A stretch of DNA of 64,000 nucleotides from Polytrichum commune (taxonomy: Eukaryota; Streptophyta; Polytrichopsida; Polytrichales; Polytrichaceae), in NCBI GenBank assembly GCA_950295325.1, contig OX485803.1:39941554-40005553 (forward strand), written 5' to 3'. Position 1 is the first letter of the stretch. Each line of letters opens with the position of its first letter. The translations under genes and the position numbers were made by a program. Shown piece by piece: positions 12,771 to 26,330 of this stretch. The notes under the pieces were generated by a model that saw only the letters and a program-made list of their open reading frames with translations, ran no database searches and was not told the DNA's origin.

Positions 12771-15526
12771 TATGATTGCTGTAAGTACTACTGTAGTAAC
12801 ACTCCCATTCCGCCACCCCTATTCATTGCGCTTCCCTCCGTTGCTCGGTAACTCTCCGTCTCCGCCCGTATCCGTAGATCTGCAGCCACAACCCGTAGAT
12901 TCACGCGCCAGCGCTGGTGGATCTGGGGTCTTGAATCATGGAGGGCAGCAAGGCCAGCCCGATTGGGGGCGTTCAGGGATCTAGGAGGGGGGTAGATGAC
13001 AGAATTTATGAGGGGGAGTTCAAATTTAGGCAGAGATGTATCCGCTGGGTGGCTGCGGGTTTGAAGTTTGAGCTACTCTAGTAGTATGCGTAGGTATGTA
13101 GACGTTACGTAGATGCTTGAGGTGGGGTTGGGGGTTTAGATGGTCGAGGCCCTACTAGGTAACCTAACTTAGGGCCGCTTTAGACTACGATGAAGAAGTG
13201 CACCAGTCGGTCAAGAGTTTCAGCCCAAGACAAGGTTATTTGAGGCAACGGTTGGTATCATGACAGACAAGATGGCAAAACAATCAAAATAAAGGCCTCG
13301 AGTTGGAGTTACCCATAGGCACTGTCTTGTCCAAGGGTTCAAGATTGCTCGAGAAACTTGACATGCGAAGAACTCCCCTAGCAAAAAGTGTTGCCATGTT
13401 GGTAGCCATGTCATTTTTACATCCATGCTCAAAGTTCTCCACTGGAGAAGTCTTGGCCGTAGTGTAAACCCCGGTTGGTGAAGAACCCATTTTGTAGCCA
13501 ATCGTATTGCTCCATTCCCCTAAAAAATTTGACCAGTGCGCTTCTTCACCGTAGATTAAACCAACCCTTAGTAAAATATTGCTCACCCATTGCTTCTTCT
13601 AGGGTTTATGACCTAATAAGGTAGTGTGTAGGCCTTAAACACTTGAATGTCTACTAAGTAAGAGATTCAACGTTGAACCCTTACATTATATACCATTTCT
13701 ATGAGTCCTCATCAAATCTTGTATTCTTTATTTATTTATCTATGGGTTTGGAACTAAATTTGGTGCACTAAATTATGTCAAAAATAAAAGATAATTATGG
13801 TCATATTTGACATTGATGATCAATATACTAAACATAATTTTGCAAACTAGGGCACCCAAATCATGTACCAATTTACACCTACAATTTTAATTACATTAAA
13901 GCATCTGATTTATTTATTTTAAATGCAACTAATGAATGAGGTCAAAGTTTAACAAGGTCATTCATTGCATAATTAGCTCACAAAGGAAATATGTGGCTTG
14001 AATACATGTTCTTACGCATGTGAAGGCCCAAATAGGACCTCATGGATGCTTAGAGTTAGAATGTGCTCACTCTTCTTAACACATCTATAATGTAGTGGTA
14101 AAATGGCAAGGCTCACCATTGCTTGTTACAAGATTATTGACATAAGATATATAGGCATTAAAATGTGGTCATCATTGTCTTAGTCAAAATGCCAAAATGA
14201 CATATGCTACATATAAATTGGACTATGTTCTCAAAATATGTTACCAATTATAGGTTCCTATGTTAACAAATTTGGGAGGCCCTATGTGCTTGCTTCAAAA
14301 GAAATAGAATCTTTATTTTCACCTCATATAACGTTTGCATCTCAACTTGTTTTGAAACTTGTTGAGTTCTGAATTAGTTCATGATTTTTCTAAACCAATT
14401 TGACATGTGGCACACCTTAATTTCATGAGTGTGAACCTTTACCTCTAGGAACTTCTTGAATATTACAAACCAATTTCATAAAGAAAAAACTTCGCACTTC
14501 GTGGTTTTTGTATTCTCAACTTCTTGCCTCCTTGTTTTGCATTCTTTGCCTTCTCATTGTTCATTGGGTTCCCCTTTTTTTTGTGTTTACATGGAAGCCT
14601 CTAGTCTTGACATTGATTTTTCTTTGGGCTTTCATTACATTAACTCAAAGCCAAAGCAAATACTGTTAATTATTATGTGGTCTTTGATTACTGTACGTCG
14701 AAGCAAATGAACACAAACCCTAATGTAGTTGGAGTGCGCACTCTTGTGGATTTGAGAGTGTAATGTGGTTGTGGATTTTACAGTGGGAAGAATGTTGAAT
14801 GCGTGAGCAGAGCGCATAATGTGTTTGAAATGTTTGAACTTGTTTGAACAGTCCAAGGTTGGATAAGAAAGGTCAATTGAAGTCTTGGTGCTACATCTAC
14901 ACACTTCTCACATGGATTTACACCCACCAACACATGTCCAACTAAAAATTCTAATAGTAGATCTTTATGATATGCTACATTTGAGTGTCGTGCAAATTTT
15001 CAAATCAATTGGGAATTATTTGCACATGACTGGAATTCGACCCTCTCGGTTCCGAGAGGATCTTAGGGTAGGAATCTAGGACCAAATTTTGCACTTGAAG
15101 GTTGAAAGCTTGCATGTGTAGATAGGTTCAACTTGTTGGTTGAGGATCAACAAAAAAACATGTTTAGGGTATGTTGCACTTGAACCATGCCATAAGGTGA
15201 CAAATGCCAAGGTTTGGTTCGTGGACCGGTTCCACTATAAACCGGCTAATAGCACACTCCCATATTTGAATTCATACAAAATATTTAACTTTGTTGAATC
15301 AAAATTATCTATGTGACAAAAACATATCAAACTTGAACATGAACAAGAATATTAGTTGAAGTAATCAAGAAACCATAAGAAGTAGTGTCAAAAGGGTCAA
15401 AGCAAACAACTCACGACCAAATTATGGTCACATAGGACATTAGGGGTTAAGGGCATAATAAACAACACACAAGGACATGCAAGTCATGTCAAAACATCAA
15501 AATTTCAAAAGAACAAGAGTTTACAA
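12771..15526. other. Intergenic DNA, no recognised gene
   Basis: Two overlapping minus-strand frames at 13220-13586 have no family resemblance I can name. The rest is AT-rich without long open frames. Confidence 0.4.
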
Positions 15527-16075
15527 CATGCTTTTAGGGCTCCCATTAATCTTGTAAATCGTAGTTTACAACTCTTAGGGGTACCCTAGGAGGTAGGCAC
15601 GAGGAGGTGAACCATGTGAAAAAAATCAAATTTGGTTGAATTGTTCTTAAAAATGGGATTTGCCAACATGCTTCTAGGGTTTCCCTTGATCTTGTAAATT
15701 TTATGTCCGTTAACGGAACTACAATTTACCACTCCTAAGGGTACTCTAAGTGGCACACAAGAGGAGGTGAGCCATGTCAAAGAATCAAAATTCTTTGCAA
15801 AGTTTTGAAACAACGGGACTTTCCAACATGATTATAGAGTTTACCTTAATCTTGTAAATTGTAGTTCCTTCAACGGAACTATAATACAACTCAGCCTAAG
15901 TGCATGCTAAGAGGCACGGCGAAGGAGGTGAGCCATGTTAAAAAATAAAAATTTGGTTCAAAGGTTCAAAACAACAAGACTTTCCAACATGCTTCCAAGG
16001 TTTCTCTTAATCTTGCAAATTGTAATTCCATGAATGGAATTGCAATTTACAGCTCCTAAGGGTACTCTAAGAGCG
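15527..16075. repeat. Minisatellite, about four units of 140-165 bp
   Basis: Units begin near 15527, 15666, 15824 and 15986 (last one partial). Each carries CAACATGxTT, then CTTAATCTTGTAAATTGTAG, a short palindrome around GTTCCNTNAACGGAAC, ACTCTAAG, and GAGGAGGTGAGCCATGT. Spacing varies through small indels. No coding potential is apparent. Confidence 0.8.
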
Positions 16076-18239
16076 ACGTCGACGTCTCTGTTCCTCTCAC
16101 CGAAACCCTAGTGAAGTTGATGACATCGTCTGAAAGTCAATTTGTAGTTTTTTTTACAGTTACATTTTACATTTCCTTAATGTATCATTATCTTTTGTGA
16201 AATGCTCATGAAAGTCCTTGTTTGATGCATAGACTCGGTTTTTGGAGTCACTGTACATGCCATGAGCCATTATATAGATACAATCCGCAAGTCACAAGCT
16301 CCATTTGAATATAGCTCCAACCTCCATGAGCATTTGCACTTTGCTATGATGAATCCAAACATACAAAAGCAATAACTATAGGAATTATTCTAGTTACATT
16401 GTGAAGCACAACAAAAGACTTCAGGTACTAAGAAAACATGCTCGAGAGAGTGAGGGTTTCCCATACCCGATTGAAAGAACAACATCCTTCGATCAGGCCC
16501 ATGAATTTAAAATGTTGACATGTTATTATAAACTTGTACAAATGGCATAAAGTTTAATGCATCGGTATTAACTTTCAATTTAGTTCGCGATGAAATTTGA
16601 AGCATTTCGGAATCTTTGTGAATAGGTTGTGAAAACATGTTTGAATGTTTTGGTTGGATTCCAAGTCAACTTGCATTTGAGGGCACTCCATGTTGGTATG
16701 ATTCGAACAGAGAGTTACACCAATCCAAGCATATTGCAAATCTTGGGAGCTTTAACTCCTACACATCTTCGTTCTGCATCGCCCTCTTTAAAACGTTTTG
16801 TAATATTCCAGTGGTTAAATTGAAATGCCCAACTTGAAACCAACTTAAAGTTGAGAAAAACCTTGAAGGATACTTGAGAAAGAACAACCCTACAAACATT
16901 GAGGTGATAGATAGTCACTTGTTATTTTATTTCAAATTATGATGCACGTTATGGGTATCTTTCAAGTTTGTAGCTACAAAAAAATGATAAGCCAAGTTCT
17001 CTACATTTCATTGCCTAGATTGCATTTGCTCATGTGTCTTTCATTATGAAAAGCTCATTCGTAGGTGATTGAGATTCTTGCCACTAATGAACATATCTCA
17101 TCTTGCATTCGTTTGTTTGGTAGGTGTTGCAAATACTTCCTTGTTTGGCCATACCTACCGGTGCAGGTTCAAGATTCAGTGACATGCCAATGTATGCTCA
17201 AGCTTCTAGCAATTTCCATGGTGATGAGTGGTTTAGTAGTGTTGCCATTCAAGTGGAGTCTACGTGGGATATGGATTAAACTTGTTTTGGACAAATTCAT
17301 CTTCTTATCAAGTGCAACATGTATGCATTGATAGGGAGCCTCAAAGTAACAAGGGAGTTAGCCTTTGTAAGAATGTGTCAAGAAACTAGATTCCATCAAT
17401 TGCTTAAGTGTCCAAAGCTTAGGTGGTCACAAATTGGACAACACACACTTGGTTATAGAGATAGAAGATGTGCTTAGGGTTGTGCATGTTATTCTTCACT
17501 TCATGATAGATGGTAACTTCTTTGTGAACACATCAAGTTTTGATGCCTTCCACAATATCTTCAAATCTTCTTCGAAGTGGATGGTTTTAGTTCTATTGAG
17601 AACATCAATGTGTAACCAACATGGTGCATTGACCAAACATTGACTCTACAAAATTCATTGTTACAAAGTTGGGTAATCACTACCAATTGTTTTCGTGTTG
17701 GTTGGATACTAGAACAATATGAAAATTAGTTTATCTATTAAATTTCATTCAATCAACAATGAGTCTACAAAATGCATTGTTATCATGTTGAGTGGTCATT
17801 ACCATTTGTCCTCATGTAGAGTGCATACTATTACAAACTCGAGCCATCAAATAGCATGCATTGAAAGTTGTTGACATGCACCCAATGTCAAGTCAACGAA
17901 CAACAATGCTTCAACATGTGCACAATGAAATCCATTGTTTAAGTACGGACTTGGTGTTTTTTTCTGTCCATTTTCTATGGAATAGTTATCGATTCCATGT
18001 GCATTGACACAACATTTAATAAACGTTGTTTTATATATATACCAATGCAACATTGAGCAACAAAGGAATTGTTTGGATCCCATGCGGAGCAAATTTGTGA
18101 TGATAAAAAAGAAGCGACCTCGCTCACTTTGTTTTGTAACAAATGAGGATTCATTCAAGTGCAAAGGGGGTGCAGATAAGATGAATTTCATCCATCTCCT
18201 CGGGAGCATCTCCGGAGTCCCCAATCGCACACCAACACC
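16076..18239. other. Intergenic DNA, no recognised gene
   Basis: Short frames such as 17065-17331 and 17434-17643 show no known domain. A GACGTCGACGTC palindrome lies at about 16076 just after the minisatellite. Confidence 0.4.
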
Positions 18240-18300
18240 AAAAACCCAACCAAAACCCAGCCAGCGACACCCTCACTCCCTCCCTCCCTCGCTCACGCAC
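18240..18300 (+). promoter_or_regulatory. Pyrimidine-rich leader/promoter tract of the PYG7-like gene
   Basis: A C/CT-rich stretch with CTCCCTCCCTCCCTCGCTCA lies 140-200 bp before the ATG at 18440. This resembles the Y-patch found near plant transcription starts. No clear TATA box was chosen. Confidence 0.35.
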
Positions 18301-18439
18301 CCACGTTTGGTGGGATTTCCCTACTACGCAATCGATGGGCCCAATCCGCATTCGCAAGTTCCCTTGAGAGCAATCGCAGGTTCTTGATCATCTTGGCTGC
18401 GGGACAGGGTGGGTGCAGGATTCGTTGTGCGGGAAAGCA

Positions 18440-21400
18440 ATGGCAGCAGCAATTGCTGCGACCAGCTGCCGAGTGTGGGGCAAGAACCTCCTCGTGTCGC
18501 AGCAATGTCGGAGTGGGCAGCTTGCGAGGTGCAATGTGCGGCTGATTCACCATCAGGGCTCGAGGGGGTTGCTAGCCCTGGGAAGGAGAAGGGAGAAGTT
18601 GGCGGGATCCGTGAGCACTACTGAGGTATGGCTTATGTCTTGCGTTGTTTCTTCCCTTTATGCCTATCTGGAGGGATTTTTGTTCTTTTCTTTTCTCGCT
18701 CACGCAACTCTGAAAGCGTGGAAGATGGCATTCTTGGAGGTGAGCATGAGTTAATTATTTAGGCAGGGATGGATGGAGGGGGAGCCTGTGGTTTGATATG
18801 GGAATAAGAGTGCAGGATGCAATATCTTGCTGCATTAATTTTAGCTTGAATCTGAAGAGGTTGTGGATGGGAGGGTGGGAGTGGGTTTATTTGAAGTAGG
18901 AAGAAAACATGCTTCATAGGCTGAGTTATGTGATTAAGGATACTTTTGGACTCAATTTTGATTTTCTTGCATTCTTGTACATCTGAAGTGGAGAGGGGGG
19001 GGGGGGGGTTAGGTTTTATTAGGATTAGGAAGAGACCACGCTTAATAGGCTGGGTTATGTATTGGAGATAGTTAGTGGGGCTCAATTTTGATTTTGTTGC
19101 ATTCTTGTAAATCTGGAGTGGATGGGAGGGTGGGAGTAGGTTTTATTAGGATTAGGAAGAGAGCATGCTCCATCCGCTGAGTTATGTCACTGGAGACACT
19201 TTGGGATTCAATTTTGATTTTCTTGCATTCTTGTAAGGTTGATGAAGTTTGTAGCCCTGAAACCATGGTGGATGGCATTCTTTGAGGTGAGCATAACATC
19301 GTCAATGAGTAAGGGAGATCCCGTGCTTTAATTCTGGAATAAGAGTGCAGCATGCGAAATCTTGTTGCATTAATGTCAATTTCAGGCATAGTCTAAATCT
19401 GAAGTGGATGGGAGGGTGGAAGTAGGTTTCATTAGGAATACATATATAACATGCTTCATAGGCTGAGATATGTAGCGAGTTATGTAGTGGAGATAGTTTG
19501 GGACTCAATTTTGATATTCTCGCATTCTAAGAAGATTGATGAAATTCAATCACCTTCCGCCTGCTCACCCAGAGCCCTGATGATGCTTTCACTGCCCGTA
19601 ATTGGAGCACTCTCCAGATGCGGGATTTGAGACCACAAGTTGTTCGTCACAAGTTTCTTGGTGTGTTTGGTCTCAGATTGTGAGCTCCTGATTTGGATGA
19701 AATGAGCGATATATGGCCACATTCTCACAGGGAATGCAAGACTTTCTTGGAACATGAGTGCAGTATGCAAATTCTTGTTACGTCAATTTCTGCCTGGTTC
19801 TGAAGTTGATGGGAGTGTGGGAGTAGGTTTTATTAGGATTAGACAGAGAACATGCTTCATAGAATCAGTTATGTACTGGGGATACTTTGGGGGACTCAAT
19901 TTGAATTTTCCAAGATTAAGGAAAGTCAATCAGTTACTGCCTGTTCACCCAGAACCCTGATGATCCTATGCAATATTTTGGAGTTGCACAACCTGGAATT
20001 CGAGCACCCTCCAGATGTGGGGTATGAGACCACAAGTCAGGCAGGACCAAGTCTTTGTCACAAGTTTCTTGGTGTGTTTCATCTCAGATTGTGAGGTCTT
20101 GATTGTGATTAATTGAGAGATACATGGTGGCCCCATTGTCACAGGGAATGCGAGGTTTTCTTGGAACTTGTGACTCAGTCAAGATGCTGCTGGAACTTTT
20201 TCACGAAACTTTATGTGCAGTGGGTTGTAAAAAGAGGGTTGACATTGAGAAGGACATTGTGCATTTGTAATCTGCAAATGGGATGTGCAGTTGCTCACAG
20301 GGTGTGTGGCCTGCGTTTGTGTGGCCATAGAAGAAGATTCTCGTGTGGGATGAGCTTGGCTGCGGAGGCAGTGGCCGCCATTCAAGTTTGACACTGCAAA
20401 ATTCTCTCAAGGCTTCCTCAACCGACTTCAGCTCAGCCACAGACGGTGGGTTTGTCAAACCAAATGATATTTGATATTGAGGTTGAATTCTTAGGTAACC
20501 AAATGCCCGGTTGAGTTTTCTTATGTATACGTGGAGATTTTAGTTGAGGCAAAATGTTTACAGCACATATCTACATATACAAAGCAGGTCCACTCATAAG
20601 GACCATGATGATCTTCATTTTTTGATGAGTGATGGAGCAAGAGTTATTTCACTACTATCAGCCAATTACAGTTCATGCCTTCAGTGAATGATCTTGACAC
20701 TGATGTAAGGATTCAACAGGCTGTTTGTCGCGCTAGTGCTGAAGTAAGGTTTCTTTCAAAATAAATAGCCACTTTGCTTCATAAGTATGGTTTCTTCTTT
20801 AACTTCAAGATCATCTCTGCCGACTTGACAAGTTAGAAAGGTATTTCAACCGTTTGTGTATGGATGGGTTGCACTGCTCAATACATACTATCTCTTACAG
20901 TGAATATGTAGTTAAAATCAGAAGTTAGTATACTGCTTATTTATCCTTCCTTCCACATGAGCAGGTGGAAACTCAGCAGCCAAGACTGCAATGGCGGCTT
21001 CTCTGGTCATGCCAGCTTTGGTGTCGTTTGCTGGTGCAGCCAATGCCATTGTCCTTGGAGAAGGAAATTTGGCTTATGGAGAGGTTGGCGCAGGTTTAGA
21101 GTTCAGTGTGCAGTTGATTTACTTGGGAGCTCTGATTGTTCTTCTTGGAATTGGCAGTTTCTTGGTGGTTCGCCAAGTTCTCATTCGACGAGAGCTGGAA
21201 TCTGCTGCAAAGGAGCTACAGGTATAGACAATGTCATTTGAAAGTGAAGTGCTTATGCTATGGCAGGGACTATAAGGGCTTCCCTTGGCTGCTTAGATGT
21301 TTACGAGCGACTTGCACGTGTCCAACAAATAAGTTTCTGTGGGTCTGATAGTCACACTATGAACATAAATCTCTAGAAAATTATTACAATCAACGATGTG

Positions 21401-22311
21401 ATTGTGGTGACAACTCCTTTACATCAGCCATGTGATGTTGATGACCTACGAGGCGGGGATAAATGCCCGTGTTGGTCACTTTTCTCCACCCTCAATCTTA
21501 CAGTCTTTTGAGTTAGACTACTGGAGTTCAAATTGGAAATGTTGCAGGATCGAGTGCGGAGTGGGGAGGCATCATCAGAAGAGTACTTTGAGCTAGGAGC
21601 AGTAATGCTGCGGAAGAAGTTCTTTGTACTTGCTAACAAGTACCTAGAACAGGCCATCAAAAAATGGGATGGTGATGAAGCTGACCTTGCACAGGTATTC
21701 TGAATCCACTTTTTCCAGGAACACCTGCATTCAAGAGTTTTGATTGTAAGAACCCTCTGTTAAGTTTATAGAGGTCTTAGCTCAGTTCGGATTGTGATAA
21801 TCATTGTGAGCTTCACCCTTGCTAATCTGGTACCTGTAAAATTTACGTCTACCTATGTAAGTGTTTATGACTGTGCTTTGTTGCCTATCAAGGGACTTTA
21901 TCAACAAGATGCCACTCCTGTGTGTGATAAGGTTCAGAAACTTCGACCTTACTAGAGACAGTCATCAATTTGCGTAGGAACTATGTAAGTACAGAATCAT
22001 AAATCCTTCATCTTACTGTTGCTTTGGGAGTATTGCAGGTGTACAATGCACTTGGATACAGCTATTTCAGTGATGATAAGCTTGATGGCGCCATCGCTCA
22101 GTATGAGAAGGCAGTAAAGCTCCAACCAGGCTATGTTACAGCATGGAACAACTTGGGTGATGCGTATGAGAAGAAAAAAGACCTTCCGCGTGCACTGAAA
22201 GCCTATGATGAGGCATTACAATTTGACCCCAGTAACAAGATTGCCAGACGACAACGTGATGCTGTGAAGGAGCGGGTTGACCGGTTTCGAGGCATTCCAT
22301 CCGGCGAGTAA
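18440..22311 (+). CDS. PYG7: PYG7/Ycf37-like TPR protein for photosystem I assembly
   Basis: Clear exons are 18440-18625, 20965-21221, 21548-21694 and 22039-22311 (stop TAA). Exon 1 gives a Ser/Arg/Ala-rich, acid-poor N-terminus typical of a plastid transit peptide ([18 protein letters not shown]). Exon 2 gives a hydrophobic pass ([19 protein letters not shown]). Exons 3-4 give TPR repeats: [29 protein letters not shown], then [20 protein letters not shown], closely matching Arabidopsis PYG7, a thylakoid factor needed for PSI accumulation and related to cyanobacterial Ycf37. Exon 1 ends in phase 0 while exon 2 needs one carried base, so at least one small exon is missing from this model. The stretch 20672-20743 is open, flanked by AG and GTAAG, and is a candidate, but adding it alone does not fix the phase. 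Family assignment is strong; the N-terminal structure is uncertain. Confidence 0.9.
18805..20165. repeat. Minisatellite-like repeats in PYG7 intron 1
   Basis: A unit of about 125 bp (GTGGATGGGAGGGTGGGAGT, then a stretch with CATGCTTCATAGGCTGAGTT, then ACTCAATTTTGATTTTCTTG) recurs around 18860, 18985, 19115, 19400 and 19805. A longer unit with CACCCAGAxCCCTGATGAT and GTCACAAGTTTCTTGGTGTG occurs at about 19547-19770 and 19930-20165. A G run lies near 18997-19007. Confidence 0.75.
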
Positions 22312-25300
22312 TGTAAGGACTGTTTCAGAAAATTAGGCGAGCAGGATATGTTAGCAATCCTTTTTCTCTTTGCTCAGCTCACTCATACTCAACTGCTCCC
22401 AAAATCTTCTCACCTTCATCAGGGTGCCTGTGTAGTTGGTATCAGTGTCTTATTGGCAAGTTTAGTGTAGATTTTATAGATTCTTTAGGAAGATGAGCAT
22501 CGAAAGGCTGCTGCTCAAGGTCTCACTGTGAAGCAGGGCTTTTGCTGTTCTTGGATTGTGTACAATTTTGTAAGCCTCTGTCTTGAGTTAGATATCACAG
22601 TCACTAGTATCCAATTGAATGGAAGTCGCATTTGAGCTCCACAAAGCGCAAGAGGACCTGACCACCATGTTTCTAGCTCTCTCAGGCTTTCCTTTCAATG
22701 TTCACTTTAGCAGGACCATTGCCAAAATGGACATAAAGTCTGACCTTTGCCTGTTGATTCTAAAATGATATGACAATGACTATGTTGTCAGTTTACAATG
22801 CTCCTCAAAGCTGGAATTTCTTGTTGCTCCCAGAAGATGGATGATATCTCCTGAGTTCTACCAAATACGTTCCTTGATGGGGCCACATAGATCATGGACT
22901 GTGTGCACCTATCAATTCTCCACCATTAATGGTGCATTTACCTTTCCTTGTGCTCATACAGCTGTTGTGGTCCTTGTTCGACATTTTCTTCACACCCTTT
23001 TCCATTGTGAGTGATATGCACTTGTTGCATGCCAATTTTGCAAAGGTGGCATGAGATTGTGAAATTATTGGTGGCCGTGTCTCATAATGAGACTCTGTTG
23101 ACTTGCGTTCTTAGACAAACTTATCGTGTGCGATGTGCTATTATTATTTGTGTACTATGTTTTGCTCCTGTTTTTTGTGGTAAAGTAATACTTGTCCTTC
23201 TATGTATGTCTACAATTCTCTTCTTTGTTTACCCCCTAATCATTCCACCTCTGATTTCCAAACACCTACCTTGGGGTGATAGTCAATACCGATCCCCTTA
23301 TAGATTAGTTGATGATTCATTGCAATTTAAGCTCACTAGACTACTTTGGGGTCCTTAATCTCGGTTCAGGGGTTATCTTTAAAATAGCAACCTCTGGGCT
23401 CTACAACAGAAAGCAACACTTTCACCCTCCCGTGTCATGTTTGTCATCCCCCTTGGTAGGTGTTGTGTGCAAAATCAATAATTTGGATTGATTTTGTGTT
23501 TGAGAATACTAGAGAAGTTATGGCTTTTATGGTGCAAGGCATTCCATTGCAAGGCCTCTCCAAGTAAAAAGTAGCATATTTGAGTTACATAATTTCATTT
23601 TTAGCTAATAATGCCAAAAGTGACCCCACCTAACATCAACTCATTCTTCAAATGCATTATTTGAATAAGTAAACACTTTGATGGTATTGAAGATTTAAGT
23701 TCAAATATGTAGCATGGGTGCCTGTGGATGCAAATACATACATTATTTCTCCTTGACATAAGGCAAATGTATGTAATAAAGTTTCAAACACATAAATAAT
23801 AAATAATGATTTATGAGCTAGGCGAAGCTTGTACATCAAGGCCCCACCTCCTTTGAGGGTTAAGGTTTTACCCTATACCTTTCATAGCATTGATGATCTG
23901 AAACCTCATTGATGTGACATGTCTTCATTAGACAAGAGCACAATGAATATAGACCATAACACATGACCCTTGTAACATGGTTAGTGCTACAACGGATTTC
24001 GTGCATGTGTTATCATGCTACAAATTGTAACATGACTCCTCGCGTACAATATCCCATGGCCTATAGATAGCACAAGGACACCTTGCTATATCTCGTAGCA
24101 TGTCTACTGAAGAAGAAGAAGAACAACAACAACAACTTCAGTCTCCGAGGAGGCTAGAGTGAATAGATTGTTCATTCGTAAAACATCCTTGGCCATGCCA
24201 TGAGGACATGACATTAGATGTGAAACTACTTCACCCAAATATTTCCTTAGTCTACGACGCACACTCGCTTGGGGCCACGTGTTGCCGACCTCGATCCAAC
24301 ATCAGGGACGGGAGAGAGGTAGGTCTACTCACATACAATATTTAGTCCATATCCCCATGTAATGCCCTGCTCGAAAAAATAATTGGAATTTGGCACTAAG
24401 TGTCTTATTATTTACAAACAAACATATGGTGGAGTGCTTTAAGATATTGGTTGCCGCCTCATGTGGTATCTTGTAAAATATTAGGTTTGGCCAATTCTAT
24501 AGTGAAGGATGCTTCAATCATATAGGACTGAACTTTACATGTAAGATACTAAGGCCTTAAAGTGTCACCTTCCTTTTGATGTCACCTATTTTTAATCCTT
24601 AAGTTGTCAACAAGTTAGTGCAACATGGTCATCGAGTAAGTCATTATTAAAATCAATTAATCATATATGGCATTAAGTATAAAATAGCACCACTTCACCC
24701 ATTTATAATAGCAATGTATGAAGGATGCTCGGGGAGGTGACTATCAGAATTTTAGAAAATCACGTGAGATAAAAAAGAAGGTTAATTTAATTCATTTAGG
24801 GTAGAATTCATCATTTCGTTACATCTACCATAGCATTGGAATTATGTCCCCTACATGATTATATGTAGTAAGGTGGTGGATAATTCCTTCATTTTAGTAA
24901 TTAAAAAAAAAGGTCATAGACATAGGATCCCCCTAAAAGTATGTAATAGTTTCTGTCCAAATTTCAGCTTGTATGTTTTGTTATCTCCATGTTTATTGGT
25001 AACCCTTTATCTAGTATCCAAGTGCTATTGGTTGTGTTTTGAATGACACTTTGAATGATTTAGGATTGGTATTACTAATTGAAACCAAGTGATGACAATT
25101 TGAATGGTATGGAATGTTTGTTGTTCACATAGTCGGTTTCGCAATGCTGTAGTATTCCGTCCACTATTTGGTACTTGTACGATTTATAAAAAAAAAACAT
25201 TGTGCCAAAAATTAGCCTCTCTAAACAATCACACATAAATATAGGGTGCTAAACAATACATCAAAGTAGCTTTTTATCTACAAATGGGGAGGGAAAATTT

Positions 25301-25352
25301 ATCGAGAGGTGCATAAATACCCCCCTATTAAATACCCCATTATCGCACGTGA
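22312..25352. other. Intergenic DNA downstream of PYG7
   Basis: The first few hundred bases are the probable 3' UTR. Beyond it there are no exons I can support. Short (GAA)/(CAA) runs occur near 24113-24138. Confidence 0.4.
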
Positions 25353-25649
25353 TTACGAAACGGAAGGGGGTGTGATTGCCATGAGGAAGGATACAAGAAC
25401 ATTTTTAGAAGAGCACCAACTTTGGGCAATCACAATGGCTAATCGGGGATTTATCTGCTCAACGAGCCGGTGTAAGAAATGATCCACAAAAGGGGGGACA
25501 ACACCTTCATTTAATATTAGAACCTCACATGCAATACAATTGTTTTGGTGGTGATTCTCACTTAGCAATCCAACATCAATAGACCCCCCCAGTTGATAGT
25601 AAAAGGCTCTTTCCTTAAGACGACTTTGAGAATTTATGCATAACATCAC
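25353..25649 (-). CDS. Hypothetical 98-codon open frame, unidentified
   Basis: The minus-strand frame encodes a compositionally protein-like sequence with segments such as PPFVDHFLHRLVEQINPRLA and SWCSSKNVLVSFLMAITPP. There is no signal peptide or recognisable motif. No splice partners were found on either side. It may be an exon or fragment of an unknown gene or element, or chance. Confidence 0.25.
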   Translation of the reverse strand: MMLCINSQSRLKERAFYYQLGGSIDVGLLSENHHQNNCIACEVLILNEGVVPPFVDHFLHRLVEQINPRLAIVIAQSWCSSKNVLVSFLMAITPPSVS

Positions 25650-26330
25650 TCAGTTGGCGAGTTGTGTTTAGTTGTCATGACTTCATATTCAATATGAAGC
25701 ATTGGGAATTTGACATCCGAAGCTTTATTCTCGAATCTACTGTGGGACGCATGAACACAACTCATCAGCCAAGCAATGTTATGTGTAGGTTGCATATGAT
25801 TTTATTTTTTTCAATTAAAAATTTAAGAATTATTTTGTAGATTTTGTATAGATTCGCTAATCTATGGATTTGTTTTTGGAAAAAATTCCAAGCGACTTAA
25901 CCCTTAAAGGACATATGCTTTCCCGATACCACACCCAAAATATATTTTAAAATTCATTTTAAGCATGATTAACCAATTAATTTACATAGGCTCTATTATG
26001 AAGAAGTATAGATCTTGCTAAGGTGCTCGATTTGACATTCTAAAAACCCCATTTGGTGCAATGGAGTAGAAGTTTTGAACAAGATTCTCCCAAAATAATA
26101 CCAAGCCCGTGGGGCAGCATTGTCCTTTAAGGGTTAACCTTCCTGAAATAGCAAAAGTTTCTTAGAGTGACGCTTTAAGACCTTATGTGGAACTCGAATC
26201 TGCACAAACGTATCCGGATCATGACTCTTGTCTCCTCACACTGTGAGCGAGGACTTACTGAAGTCGGTGTTTTTGTTTCTTGAAGGGAGGCTGAAGAGCT
26301 GAGAGAGATTGGGAGATTGGAGTTCCGGCT
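25650..26330. other. Intergenic DNA and upstream region of the asparaginase gene
   Basis: AT-rich; no clear TATA or promoter motif was chosen. Confidence 0.35.

Noticed and set aside
12427-12984. 185-codon plus-strand open frame
   Set aside because: Reads pyrimidine-rich tandem repeats upstream of the LMBR1 gene; low complexity and no domain.
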